NCBI RefSeq assembly: GCF_030848505.1
Contig: NZ_JAVDDU010000003.1
Location: 434,001 to 498,000, forward strand
From: Marinimicrobium hydrolyticum
GTDB taxonomy: Bacteria; Pseudomonadota; Gammaproteobacteria; Pseudomonadales; Cellvibrionaceae
Length of the DNA stretch: 64,000 nt
Direction of reading: 5' to 3'
Shown: piece by piece, positions 8,172 to 16,799 of the stretch
Layout of the letters: the number at the start of each line of letters is the position of its first letter
Position numbering within the stretch: the first letter of the stretch is position 1
The notes under the pieces: model-generated
Seen by the model: the letters and a program-made list of their open reading frames with translations, nothing else
What the model was told of the DNA's origin: nothing
The model's database searches: none
Translations under genes and position numbers: made by a program

Positions 8172-9122
8172 TTATTGCGGCAAAAAATCGAAGGTATAAC
8201 TGACTTCCGCCTGTGCAACGCGGGCGGAGGCGAAGGTAATCAGTTGAATGCGTGCCAGGATGCGGCTTTCCAAGCTGGCATCGTTTAATTCGCTGGAATC
8301 GATCCGCACCTCAGAAATCTGTCCATCCGGCTCAATCACCAGATAGACCACCACTTTCCCTTGCAGGGCTGGGTTCTGACGCAGCGCGCGGTTGTAGATA
8401 GAAAAGATCGCACCCAGGTGCTGATCAATCACCCGGCGAATTTCTTCATCGCTGCGCCGCGTTACGCGTTCTGGCTCTGATGCGGCGGCTTGCTCCTCTT
8501 GCGCCTGACGCGCGTCCAAATCGCTTTCCACCTGGGTGGTGTCGCGTCCAGCCAGGGCGGTTTCACCCGCATCGCGACTGAGTGCTGCGGTATCAATACC
8601 GCCCGAATCGCCCTCCGCCTGACGGGTGATCACAGAGCGGTCCACTTGGGCGGCTTCGGTGCTCCCCTGGGCCAGAGTTTCGCTCTCAATCGGTGCCATC
8701 TGCAGGGTTTCTTGCATGGCCATCAGATCCTCCCGATGGCGTAAAAGGCCGCTGGCTGCTGCGGTTTCCCGGGCTTGCTGAATTTGCGTGGGCGTGGGTT
8801 CCGGTTCGGGCGCGGGCTCCGGTTCAACCACGACTTCCGGCTCGGCTTCGGGCTCCACTTGCGGCTCTGGCTCTGGTGTCGGCTCAGGTTCCGGTTCGGG
8901 CGGGGGGGGAGGCGGTTCTTCCTCCAGAATGATGCGCGCCAACTGCGGTGGCAAAGTGGCCTGATCTTCTCGCGTAAGTTCCGGCACGGGTACGAAAGGT
9001 ACAATCAATCCGATCAGTAAACCGACGATCACCAGCCCCCGAAGAATGCGTTTGAAACGACGATCTTCATCGACGGATGACTGCCAGGGCAACTCCAGTT
9101 GCGGGTTTTGGAACGGGGTCAT
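8172..9122 (-). CDS. AgmX/PglI-type TonB-like energy transducer
   Basis: 316 aa, last gene of the ExbBD/TPR operon. A short cytoplasmic tail is followed by one membrane helix (about 28-48, LRGLVIVGLLIGLIVPFVPV). A long Pro/Glu-rich rod follows (about 68-112, repeated EPEP/EPTP), of the kind that spans the periplasm. A variable middle leads to a C-terminal domain (about 225-316, RRSDEEIRRVIDQHLGAIF then LQGKVVVYLVIEPDGQIS). That matches the AgmX/PglI C-terminal family, which is TonB/TolA-like. The start ATG overlaps the ExbD stop by ATGA, so translation is coupled. It probably carries motor force from ExbB/ExbD to an outer-membrane partner, most likely the TPR lipoproteins of this operon. Confidence 0.85.
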   Translation of the reverse strand: MTPFQNPQLELPWQSSVDEDRRFKRILRGLVIVGLLIGLIVPFVPVPELTREDQATLPPQLARIILEEEPPPPPPEPEPEPTPEPEPQVEPEAEPEVVVEPEPAPEPEPTPTQIQQARETAAASGLLRHREDLMAMQETLQMAPIESETLAQGSTEAAQVDRSVITRQAEGDSGGIDTAALSRDAGETALAGRDTTQVESDLDARQAQEEQAAASEPERVTRRSDEEIRRVIDQHLGAIFSIYNRALRQNPALQGKVVVYLVIEPDGQISEVRIDSSELNDASLESRILARIQLITFASARVAQAEVSYTFDFLPQ

Positions 9123-9640
9123 CCCTCAGCCCCCGCTCCGCCCTGTCCTTCCTGTTGCAGCACCGCCAGGGCAATGTCCCGGTAATCGGTTTCCGCGCAG
9201 CTGGCCATGATTTTCTTCAGCAAGGCGTAGGGAATGGCCCGGTCACCCATGATGGTAATGGGCCGCCCGCTGTGCTGCTCGGCTTCGGTCAGGGGGCGAG
9301 CACGGCTGGCCCTATAACTAAGCTCTTCTTTCAGCGGCCCGATCAAATCTTCGTCCGAGGCCATGACGTCTCGCACTGCCGCCACCGGGCGTCCGTTCAC
9401 CAGAATATGCTCGGCGTTGACCATCAGCATCAGGGTGTTGTCCGGCTGCTGTGCTGAGGTGGAATCGGGCAACTGCAGGCTCTTGTCCTGAGTGAGCACT
9501 TCCACTTCCGAGGAGTTCACCAATAGGAAAAACACCAAAATGGTGAAGATATCCATCAGGGACACCAGATTCAGTTTCGGTGCCCGGCCCATGCGGCGAT
9601 GATGGCGAGCCATACGGCGAGCGCGCAGTGATTGCTTCAT
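9119..9640 (-). CDS. ExbD/TolR-family biopolymer transporter, Asp-containing paralogue
   Basis: 173 aa. A basic cytoplasmic tail (MKQSLRARRMARHHRRMGR) is followed by a single membrane helix containing LNLVSLMDIFTILVFFLLV. Asp30 sits where ExbD/TolR carry the proton-binding Asp. A periplasmic domain follows (about 50-173), with VNGRPVAAV and ITIMGDRAIPYALLKKIM typical of the ExbD fold. It overlaps the preceding exbD by ATGA and the following TonB-like gene by ATGA. In the motor it should pair with the ExbB at 10200-10889, probably as a heterodimer with the other ExbD. E. coli exbD encodes 141 aa, so this one is slightly longer. Confidence 0.88.
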   Translation of the reverse strand: MKQSLRARRMARHHRRMGRAPKLNLVSLMDIFTILVFFLLVNSSEVEVLTQDKSLQLPDSTSAQQPDNTLMLMVNAEHILVNGRPVAAVRDVMASDEDLIGPLKEELSYRASRARPLTEAEQHSGRPITIMGDRAIPYALLKKIMASCAETDYRDIALAVLQQEGQGGAGAEG

Positions 9641-10155
9641 GGTGCCTCCCCGGCTGGGGCGTCGCCCAGAGAAACGGAGGGAAACAGAGCGGCGTCCACC
9701 ACCGAGGCGGCGACCACGGCTTTATAGGAACGCACCGTATCCATAACGCTGACCAGCGTCTGATAATCAGTGTCCGGTTGGGAAAGAATAACAATGTCAT
9801 CCTTGTCGATGCCGCGATTGCGCAGTTCCACTTTGATGTTCTGCAGCAGCTTGGACAATTGCGCGTAATCGTGCGCGCCCACGTCCGTTTGTTCTATCCG
9901 CTGCACGCGTGTGCCAGCGGGGTAATTAACGTCCAGGTAGTAATCACCGATCACCACCTCCAATTGCTCAGGCTGATCCTGACTCTCGCTCTGGCCATCG
10001 GAGCTTTCGGGCAGCGTTAACTCCAGCACGGTTATACGCGCGAACACCATGCTCATCAGCAACACCGGAACCAGAATGATCATCAGGTTCAGAAATGAGG
10101 TGATATCCAGTTCCGCTTCGGATTTATTTTTATGTCGCAGTCGTCTACGAGTCAC
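9637..10155 (-). CDS. ExbD/TolR-family biopolymer transporter, Asn-substituted paralogue
   Basis: 172 aa. A basic tail is followed by a helix reading LDITSFLNLMIILVPVLLM. Aligned by eye with the ExbD motif N-V-T-P-F-I-D-V-M, the proton-carrying Asp position is Asn23 (codon AAC at 10089-10087). The periplasmic part is an ExbD-type domain (LEVVIGDYYLDVNYP...DIVILSQPDTDYQTLVSVMDTVR). The gene is intact and translationally coupled to the next exbD, so it is not decaying. With one Asn-type and one Asp-type ExbD, the motor dimer could be asymmetric. I recall similar LDITSFLN sequences in other marine gammaproteobacterial ExbDs, but could not check. Confidence 0.85.
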   Translation of the reverse strand: MTRRRLRHKNKSEAELDITSFLNLMIILVPVLLMSMVFARITVLELTLPESSDGQSESQDQPEQLEVVIGDYYLDVNYPAGTRVQRIEQTDVGAHDYAQLSKLLQNIKVELRNRGIDKDDIVILSQPDTDYQTLVSVMDTVRSYKAVVAASVVDAALFPSVSLGDAPAGEAP

Positions 10156-10199
10156 ACGCTTCCCTCTGCCATCTTATTAGGCGGTGGCTACTGAGGCGA

Positions 10200-10889
10200 T
10201 CAGGCCGGTGCGCCGGCCAAGTTACCTTGGGGGCGGGGCTTGCCGGCCGGTGGTGAACCGCCGCCATTGCCCATCAGGTTCAGACACTTAACCCCGGCCA
10301 TTTCCAGACTGTCGATAATTTCGGTGGTCTTGGTTTGCAACATGGCGTGGCACAGCAGTAGGGGGATGGCGGACATCAAACCAAAGGCGGTGGTGTTCAT
10401 GGCCACGGAAATACTCTGGGACAAAAGCCCGGCTTTTTCCGCCGGGTCCGCCTCGGCCACAGCGGTAAAGGCGGCGATCAAACCGATGATGGTACCCAAG
10501 AGCCCGAGCAGAGTAGCGATGTTGGCCAGTGTGGCTAAATAAGGCGTGCGTTTTTCCAGGCGCGGCATGGCCTCCATCACGCCTTCTTCCATGGCCAATT
10601 CGATGTCGTCCCGACGCTGGGACTGGCTCATGCGCGCGACCCCGGAGGCGATGATACGAGCGATGGGCGCGTTGCTGGATTTACCCAGCGCGATAATGCC
10701 CTGGTAGTCGCGCTTTTTCAGCAGCGGCAAGGCCCGTTCAAAGGCTTTCCGATTGGCCATTTTGGCATGGCTCAAATACAGCCAGCGCTCAATGGCCACA
10801 GCCAAACCGACAATCAGTACCAACGCAATGGGGTACATGAAGGGTCCGCCGTTCTGGAAAAAACGCAACAGAGTATGGATGGCGTCCAT
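10200..10889 (-). CDS. ExbB/TolQ/MotA-family proton channel protein
   Basis: 229 aa with three membrane helices: residues about 18-38 (PIALVLIVGLAVAIERWLYL), about 122-142 (ATLLGLLGTIIGLIAAF) and about 158-180. The GTxxGL signature of TolQ/ExbB is present in TM2, and TM3 keeps the Thr (NTTAFGLMSAIP). The usual Glu of ExbB TM3 (GIAEAL) reads SISVAM here, so Val162 replaces it by eye alignment. The two exbD genes follow 44 nt downstream. It forms the pentameric ring that, with ExbD, converts proton-motive force to movement. Its operon has large TPR lipoproteins rather than a TonB-dependent receptor, so iron uptake is unlikely to be its job. Confidence 0.88.
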   Translation of the reverse strand: MDAIHTLLRFFQNGGPFMYPIALVLIVGLAVAIERWLYLSHAKMANRKAFERALPLLKKRDYQGIIALGKSSNAPIARIIASGVARMSQSQRRDDIELAMEEGVMEAMPRLEKRTPYLATLANIATLLGLLGTIIGLIAAFTAVAEADPAEKAGLLSQSISVAMNTTAFGLMSAIPLLLCHAMLQTKTTEIIDSLEMAGVKCLNLMGNGGGSPPAGKPRPQGNLAGAPA

Positions 10890-11019
10890 GAAAAATCCTG
10901 CCCTAAGTTAAAGTTATTATTGATCCGGTGTGCGGCCGCAAAGCGGCCCAGTATGCCGGGTTTTCAGTCTTGCGAATGTGACTTGCGCGACATTTTGGCG
11001 ACTTCGGCGCCAGAGCTAG

Positions 11020-11385
11020 TCAGGGATTCGCGCTTTGCTTGTCTTCTACCGCGGGCTGATCCAACTGGCGCCGCAATTCTTCCCGCTCCAGGTGACCAAA
11101 CACTTGCTGAAGCTGACTGGTGAGTGGATCGTACTGAAGCTCTGGGCCTTCCGGTGACTGCCAGGGCACCAGATAAAACACCTGCGGTTGCTCCCGATTG
11201 CCAGTGACTCGGGATTCCAACTCAATGACCGGGCCCCTCCGCTCGGCGGCGGGGGGCGCCTCGCCAGCCTCTTCAGCATTAACGGCGGCGGCTAAACAAA
11301 AGCTTAGCAGCACGCTCGCCACCACTGCGATTGACGTGTGAAAACTGTGCATCAGTCGGCCCTTTATGTTCACGTTGACGGTCAT
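11020..11385 (-). CDS. small periplasmic hypothetical protein of the ExbBD/TPR operon
   Basis: 121 aa. ATG 11385 overlaps the stop of the preceding TPR gene as ATGA, so this start is favoured over Met12. A signal peptide (SFHTSIAVVASVLLSFCLAAAVNA) is followed by a mature part of about 85 aa with RGPVIELESRVTGN and QVFYLVPWQSPEG. No known domain recognised. A 130-nt gap with a 6-bp GC hairpin (ggccgc-aaa-gcggcc, around 10935) separates it from exbB. This could lower expression of the motor genes relative to the TPR genes. It is likely a structural accessory of the machine, an inference from context alone. Confidence 0.7.
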   Translation of the reverse strand: MTVNVNIKGRLMHSFHTSIAVVASVLLSFCLAAAVNAEEAGEAPPAAERRGPVIELESRVTGNREQPQVFYLVPWQSPEGPELQYDPLTSQLQQVFGHLEREELRRQLDQPAVEDKQSANP

Positions 11386-12074
11386 TTTGTTTGCGCCGTT
11401 TGTCGGCTATCAATGCGCCGCTCCAGATCAATAATCCAACCGGTCATTTCCATTTCAGGTTGTTCCTGCAGCTGCTGATAGGCTCGATAGTGCAGCAAGG
11501 CGCGCTCCCACTCACCTTGATACAAGTCATAGAGAATGCCCAGGTTGCGGTGCGTTTGGGCGTGAAAGGGCCACACGGCCAACGCTTGTTGGTACAGATG
11601 TTCGGCACTGTCGAAGTCGCCCTGCTGACGCTTTAAAAGGGCCAACTGATTGTAGGCGTCCAGGTTTTGGGGATTAATGTCCAGCGCTCGGCGCAAGGCT
11701 TGCTCGGCCCGCTGGGGTTCGTTTAGGGCCAGATACACCAATCCCAGGTTAACCTGCGCACCGGACAACTGCGGAAAGGCCTCCGTCATTTCCAGTAGCA
11801 ACTGTTCCGCTTGCCGCCACTGCTGCGCTTCCATGGCCGCGCTGGCCTGTTTAAACAGAGCGCGCGCCTCGCTGGTTACCGGAATCCGTTGTTGCGTGTA
11901 AGGATTGGGCGTAACCGGGCCGGCGGGTAGGGCTGAGGGCTCCCGATCATCGACGTCACTGTGTTCCGAGGGCGCATCCGGGGCAATGGCACAGGCGGTC
12001 AAACCTACGCAAAGAACCACCGCCAACGCCAAGCGCAAACCAAACCCAAAGGCCTTGTGATCAGTGAATGCCAC
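11382..12074 (-). CDS. TPR lipoprotein, small
   Basis: 230 aa. GTG start at 12074, inside the end of the preceding gene (14-nt overlap). The lipoprotein signal ends VGLTAC (Cys28). At least three TPR units follow from about residue 70 to 195, for example AQVNLGLVYLALNEPQRAEQ, LDAYNQLALLKRQQGDFDSA and AQTHRNLGILYDLYQGEWER. This is a typical periplasmic scaffold anchored to the outer membrane. It compares with outer-membrane TPR lipoproteins such as GltE of the Myxococcus Agl/Glt machine, which also works with one ExbB-like and two ExbD-like proteins. That comparison rests on architecture, not on sequence identity I can measure. Confidence 0.82.
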   Translation of the reverse strand: MAFTDHKAFGFGLRLALAVVLCVGLTACAIAPDAPSEHSDVDDREPSALPAGPVTPNPYTQQRIPVTSEARALFKQASAAMEAQQWRQAEQLLLEMTEAFPQLSGAQVNLGLVYLALNEPQRAEQALRRALDINPQNLDAYNQLALLKRQQGDFDSAEHLYQQALAVWPFHAQTHRNLGILYDLYQGEWERALLHYRAYQQLQEQPEMEMTGWIIDLERRIDSRQTAQTK

Positions 12075-14925
12075 GGCTCACCTCCAGGGGTTGTTCGCGC
12101 TTGCCGTAACGCGCTGGCAGTATGTCTGCCAAGGCTTTGAAGCTGCGCTCAATCCACTGATCGTAAACGCCGCTCCAGGAACGCCGCGCGTTGCGTTCGT
12201 AAATTTCGATGGCGCGCTCTTCGAAGGGGTAGGCCTGTTCTTCCAGCAGTATGTCGTACTGCTCCAGCTCCAACAGCGACAAGCCTTGCGGCCGCTCGGA
12301 TTCCATTAAGTCCCGGCTCAGATGATGATAGATAGCGCCCATGCGGTGACTGGCCTGTGTGGTAAATTCGGCCACGCCGTAAGCGGCCACGGCCTGCTGG
12401 TCCTTCAACGCCCGCTCTAACGCGGCCCGTTTGCGGGTCAGACTTTGTTGCAGCGGTAAGCGTAACGTCAGGGACACAAATTCCTCGAAACTGGCCTCGG
12501 CCAACTCACTGGCGGCATACGCGGCCAAGTAAGTGGAGCGGCCGGTTTGCGCGGAGCCCGCACCCCCATGAGTGTCCACCAGCCGCTGCAACCAAAAGGC
12601 GCGCCGGGTCGAATCGTTTCGCTCGGCATAAAGTTGGCTCAACCGATATTGGGCTTCCATGTTGTCCGCCATCGGATCGGAGTATGTGTGCGCGTAGCGG
12701 CGATAGGTTTCGATGGCGCGCGTCTGCTGACCGCCACGCTCATACAGTTCAGCCGCCAAATAAAGCGAGGTGCGCTGTACGGCGGGATCGTCGCTAACAG
12801 ATTCCAGCAACAACAGTTCACCGGCGGCGCTGGCCCAGTCTTCCTGAGCCTGATAGACGGTGGCGAGTCGGGCCGGAAGGTTGGCACTTAAACGGTGCTC
12901 CGGGTAATCCCGTCGAAACTCAGTCAGCACCTGCTCCGCTTCCGCCCAGCGCTCCGTCTCCATCAGATAATACCCGGCGTCGTAGCGCGCGCTCTCGGCC
13001 ACTCGGGTGTGGGGCGCGATGTCGGCACTGGCCAGCAATAACGTGATGGCGGTGGCATGGTCCTCTTCCTGCAGGGCCAATTGAGCGCGCTGATAGGTAC
13101 TGGCGGCGATGCGTTCACGCACCGCTTCCCGGCGCGGCACATTGCCACTCGCGTTGGCGTCCGGACCGTACTCAGGCCAAAGATCCAAAGCGGTCCAATA
13201 GGCGTGTTCCGCTTGCGGATAGTGTTCCAGCTCAAACTGACTGTGCCCCAATACCAGCCAGGTGTTGAAACGCTCCTGGCTCGGCGCGGCCGGCTCCAAC
13301 GCCAAGAGGTGTTCCGCCACCTGAGCAGCGCGATCGTACAATTCCAAATTCAATAAACGGTGCGCCGTATGCGCCAGGGTGGCGCTGGCGCGTTCATCGC
13401 CGGGATAGGTTTGTGCAAAACGCAGAGCGTTGTCGATGGCGTGTTCCTGCCAGAACAACCGTTCCTCCCGCTCTTCATCCGTGGCCGCTGGATCTATCGG
13501 TTGATCGGCCAATTGACGGGACAGGAGTACCGCGGCGTATCCCGCTTCTGCGCTGTGCAATGAAGGGTGGTCCGTGTACGCAACTCGTTCGTAGGCATCC
13601 AGCGCTTCAATCAAATCGCCCGCTTCGTTCAGTGCCTCCGCGAGCAGGAAGCGCATGCTGGCGACTTCGGTGTCTTCCGGAAAGGTGAACACAAACTCGC
13701 GGTACCAGGCGGCCGCATCCCGAAACGCCTGCCGACGAGGCCCTGGGGCATCCGGGCCAAGACGCTGAGCGCGGGCGTGCTGATGGCGCGCCAATTCGCC
13801 CAGGTATTGATGCAAATGGTCGCGCGCGTGCAAATCCAATACGCCGTCGCGCTCACGCCAGTAGTCACTGTGCAAACCGTAGCGGCGCACAAAGGCTTCC
13901 TTGGCAGGCAGCACTAAGCTGGGAAAGTTGCCCCGCTCGTAGGTCTCGATTTCGCGCACACTGAAATCCGGCGCTAGATCCGAGCGGGGGTTGCGCTCGA
14001 CAAAATGGGCATAAGTGGCGGCGCTGTCCCGGTAGCGTTCCTGCTCGCCATAGGTTTCGCCCAGTTTTAGATAGAGAAGATGCTGGTAGGGGCGAGGGCC
14101 AATTTCGGCTTCCAGGGCCACTATGCCTTCGGGCCCGTCGAGATGAGTGAAGCCCAAACCCATGGCACGCAGAGCGTCGTCCAGCACTTGGCGTTGTCCG
14201 GAGGTTAAGTTCGCCAGCCTCTGGTCCACTTGGGCATGGGTCTGCGCCCCGCTCAGCAGCTGATCCAATACCGAGGCAAAGCTGGTCAGCGCCACGTGGT
14301 AATCGGCCTGTTTAAACTGTGCCCAGCCACGCATGTACAGGGCGTTTTGTGAAAATGAATCGGAGCCGGTGTCCAGGGCGCCCTGGTAGTGTTGCTCAGC
14401 GGCCAGATAATCGCCGCGGGAGAAGGCGGACTGGGCGCGGCGAAAACGGGCTTCGGCTGAGTAGCCGGACTCGGGGTGGTGCTGGATCAGAGCCGCCAAG
14501 GTGGCATCCGCCTCTTCCATACGGCCATCCAGGGCGTAAGCTTTGGCGAGTTGGTAGTAAAGTCGGTCTTCACGAACTTGCTGTTCGTCGGCCAGCAGCT
14601 GTTGATAGAGGTGGATCGGTTGCGCAAAGAAGGGCCCCACCTGTTCGGATTCTTGTTGGTTGCGCTCGCTGCGCGCCATGGCCAGATCGGCCAGACGAAT
14701 TTGGATGGTGCGGCGCAACTCCGGGTCTTCCGCTACCTGTAAGGCTCGCTGGTAGCGGTTTTCTATGGCCTCCATATCATCCAAACGTACGGGCGTATCG
14801 GCAGCCGACATGGGCGGTGCGGGCAGATCGGCCACACTGGGTTCAGGTTTGGCGCCCAAAGAGCCGCAGCCCGCCAGGGTCAGTGCGGTGCAGCTTAAGA
14901 GGAGGGGCCAGTACCGGCGCTTCAT
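12061..14925 (-). CDS. large TPR-repeat lipoprotein
   Basis: 954 aa. The start ATG 14925 overlaps the preceding stop (ATGA). The lipoprotein signal ends TLAGC (Cys20), so the N-terminus is anchored, most likely in the outer membrane. Nearly the whole mature chain is helical TPR-like repeats: LYYQLAKAYALDGRMEEADA, ARFRRAQSAFSRGDYLAAEQ and ALYMRGWAQFKQADYHVALT near the start, RYDAGYYLMETERWAEAEQV and TSLYLAAELYERGGQQTRAI later. The C-terminal 150 residues change to a charged coiled-coil-like region. It is probably the main periplasmic scaffold of the complex powered by ExbB/ExbD. No enzyme motif seen. Confidence 0.83.
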   Translation of the reverse strand: MKRRYWPLLLSCTALTLAGCGSLGAKPEPSVADLPAPPMSAADTPVRLDDMEAIENRYQRALQVAEDPELRRTIQIRLADLAMARSERNQQESEQVGPFFAQPIHLYQQLLADEQQVREDRLYYQLAKAYALDGRMEEADATLAALIQHHPESGYSAEARFRRAQSAFSRGDYLAAEQHYQGALDTGSDSFSQNALYMRGWAQFKQADYHVALTSFASVLDQLLSGAQTHAQVDQRLANLTSGQRQVLDDALRAMGLGFTHLDGPEGIVALEAEIGPRPYQHLLYLKLGETYGEQERYRDSAATYAHFVERNPRSDLAPDFSVREIETYERGNFPSLVLPAKEAFVRRYGLHSDYWRERDGVLDLHARDHLHQYLGELARHQHARAQRLGPDAPGPRRQAFRDAAAWYREFVFTFPEDTEVASMRFLLAEALNEAGDLIEALDAYERVAYTDHPSLHSAEAGYAAVLLSRQLADQPIDPAATDEEREERLFWQEHAIDNALRFAQTYPGDERASATLAHTAHRLLNLELYDRAAQVAEHLLALEPAAPSQERFNTWLVLGHSQFELEHYPQAEHAYWTALDLWPEYGPDANASGNVPRREAVRERIAASTYQRAQLALQEEDHATAITLLLASADIAPHTRVAESARYDAGYYLMETERWAEAEQVLTEFRRDYPEHRLSANLPARLATVYQAQEDWASAAGELLLLESVSDDPAVQRTSLYLAAELYERGGQQTRAIETYRRYAHTYSDPMADNMEAQYRLSQLYAERNDSTRRAFWLQRLVDTHGGAGSAQTGRSTYLAAYAASELAEASFEEFVSLTLRLPLQQSLTRKRAALERALKDQQAVAAYGVAEFTTQASHRMGAIYHHLSRDLMESERPQGLSLLELEQYDILLEEQAYPFEERAIEIYERNARRSWSGVYDQWIERSFKALADILPARYGKREQPLEVSRGIH

Positions 14926-16799
14926 CGCCGCGCCTCCCGCAGGGCTTGGTCCTGCAGTTGTGCCGCCGCCAAGCGGGTTCTGGCCAGGTAGTGGTTTAGC
15001 CGGCCCTCGTGCGCGGCCAAATGCACCTGTACTTGCTCGGCAAGGTTTTCCAGGTGCTCTTCCAAAGCTAAATCCAGGGCGGTCACTTGGGCGCGGATAC
15101 GCGCTTCATTTTCCGTTAGGCGTGCCAGGGAGGGCGCTATATCGAAGTCGGTTTCAGTAATGCGTCGGACCCGTTCCCCGCGCTCCTGTAATTCGCTCAG
15201 GGCGGTGTCCAGTTGGCGTCGGGTTTTTTCACTGCGCCAGACTCGATCCGGAAAAGCTTGGGCCGCGTCCCAAAGCAGCATGCCCCGGAACAAACGCAGC
15301 CGTTCCTGGGCATCCCCAACGTCTTGCCCCGCCTCAGCGAGTCGCTGCCGACTCAGTTCGGCGCGCTGGACCATGGTCCACAGCTCCCAGCTCTCCGGGT
15401 CAGCGAACGTCATGTAGTCGCGTTCGTGTCGCACCCGCTCAAGCTCTCGGGTCAACGCTTCGCGCTGGACGTGTAGATCTGCGGCCCGAGCGTAAACCGA
15501 CTCGCGTGTCAGCTGCTGTTCCCGGTCCTGCCGTAGCTGGCGCTTTTCCCGCAACATATCCCCGTAAATGGACAGTTTGGGAAGCCAGTCCTCCAACAGC
15601 TTGCGCTGCTGAAGTAAGTCCCGCGCCGCCTGAACGCCCGTTTGAAAGCTGTTCTCTCGAAATAACTCGGCCAGGTAGGAAGAATCGGTATCGATGACGC
15701 TGGCGCGATCCAAGGTCAGCCAGTTGTGTTCCCCCGCTGGAGCGATGGACACCAGGGTGCTCTCTGGAGCATTCAGCGCGGTTCGAAGGAGCGCGGAGTT
15801 CAAATCCCGCCGCAATCCGGCGACTCTGTTCAGCTCCCACTCCAGTTGAGTTTCGGCTCGGTCATAAGCGTTTAAGGCTGCGCCGTGTGAACCCAACTGC
15901 TGGTAAGCGTAAGGCAGCGCGAGCAGAGCTTCCTGCACGGGAGGGTGAATCAGGCTGCGCTCACTGAGCGCCTGCCAAGGTCGCAGCGCCGCTTGGTAAT
16001 CTCCGGCAGCCACAGCCGCCCAGCCGTAGCCCAGTAGAGCTTGGTTGGCTTCCGAGTGATTCAGACGCACGCGCTGAAATTGCTCCACGGCGGCCGGGTA
16101 ATTTCCTTCCAGTAAAAAGCTGTAGCCAGCCCCGGTCAGGGCTTTATCACGCAGGGCCAGGTGTTCATCCCGGTAGCTCCCGTCCCGGCTGGGGGCGCGG
16201 CGCAGTAAACCCGCGTAATAGTCACGCGCGGCGCTGTAATTACCAGCGCGGGCCTCAGCGGCACCCAGGTTATAGAGAACGTAAGGGCTCCAGTGGCCCA
16301 AATCGACGCGGCGAGGGTTCAGTGCTGCCAGCGGTTGTTCGGCGCGAATTTGCAGGTTTACCAGCAGGGCTCGACGCTCGTGATCCAGGCCCTCTTGCAG
16401 ATGTGTGCCGGCTTGCTCAAAGCGCGCCTGGGCCTCGGGCCACTGGGCGCGCAAGTAATGCAGTTTACCCAGATAAAACCAGGCGGCCTCTCGCTGCGCG
16501 GGGGTGCGGTGATCGTCCAGCACCTGCTCAAAGAGGGCGCCGGCACTTTCCGGCATGCCAAAGGCGAGGCGTACACCACCTTCAATCAGCAGCGGATTTC
16601 TCCCCTGGGTGCTGATCCCGCCACGGCGCTGGGCGATCATCAACTCGCTCAGGGCATCCAGATAGTTTTGTTGATAGTAGTGATAGAGAGCAACGCCGTA
16701 GCGCAATTCGGCGTCCGCGAGATCGTCCTCACTGGCGCTAGCACCGACGCTGGCCACAGCGCCGGCCAGCAGGCAGACGAAGGGCCTCAGCCATCTCAT
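14922..16799 (-). CDS. TPR-repeat periplasmic protein
   Basis: 625 aa from ATG 16799, which overlaps the upstream stop as ATGA; an ATG 12 nt earlier is possible. A signal peptide (MRWLRPFVCLLAGAVASVGA) is followed by TPR-like repeats to about residue 310: RYGVALYHYYQQNYLDALSE, AAWFYLGKLHYLRAQWPEAQ, YVLYNLGAAEARAGNYSAAR and GAGYSFLLEGNYPAAVEQFQ. The C-terminal half (about 380-625) is rich in Arg, Glu, Leu and Gln and looks like long coiled coil (QLRQDREQQLTRESVYARAA). A soluble or peripheral periplasmic partner of the lipoprotein scaffolds seems likely. Family not recognised. Confidence 0.8.
   Translation of the reverse strand: MRWLRPFVCLLAGAVASVGASASEDDLADAELRYGVALYHYYQQNYLDALSELMIAQRRGGISTQGRNPLLIEGGVRLAFGMPESAGALFEQVLDDHRTPAQREAAWFYLGKLHYLRAQWPEAQARFEQAGTHLQEGLDHERRALLVNLQIRAEQPLAALNPRRVDLGHWSPYVLYNLGAAEARAGNYSAARDYYAGLLRRAPSRDGSYRDEHLALRDKALTGAGYSFLLEGNYPAAVEQFQRVRLNHSEANQALLGYGWAAVAAGDYQAALRPWQALSERSLIHPPVQEALLALPYAYQQLGSHGAALNAYDRAETQLEWELNRVAGLRRDLNSALLRTALNAPESTLVSIAPAGEHNWLTLDRASVIDTDSSYLAELFRENSFQTGVQAARDLLQQRKLLEDWLPKLSIYGDMLREKRQLRQDREQQLTRESVYARAADLHVQREALTRELERVRHERDYMTFADPESWELWTMVQRAELSRQRLAEAGQDVGDAQERLRLFRGMLLWDAAQAFPDRVWRSEKTRRQLDTALSELQERGERVRRITETDFDIAPSLARLTENEARIRAQVTALDLALEEHLENLAEQVQVHLAAHEGRLNHYLARTRLAAAQLQDQALREARR

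Noticed and set aside
8775-9020. Repeated FRFGRG/RFNHDFR-like plus-strand peptide
   Set aside because: It is the reverse complement of the Pro/Glu-rich rod of the TonB-like protein.
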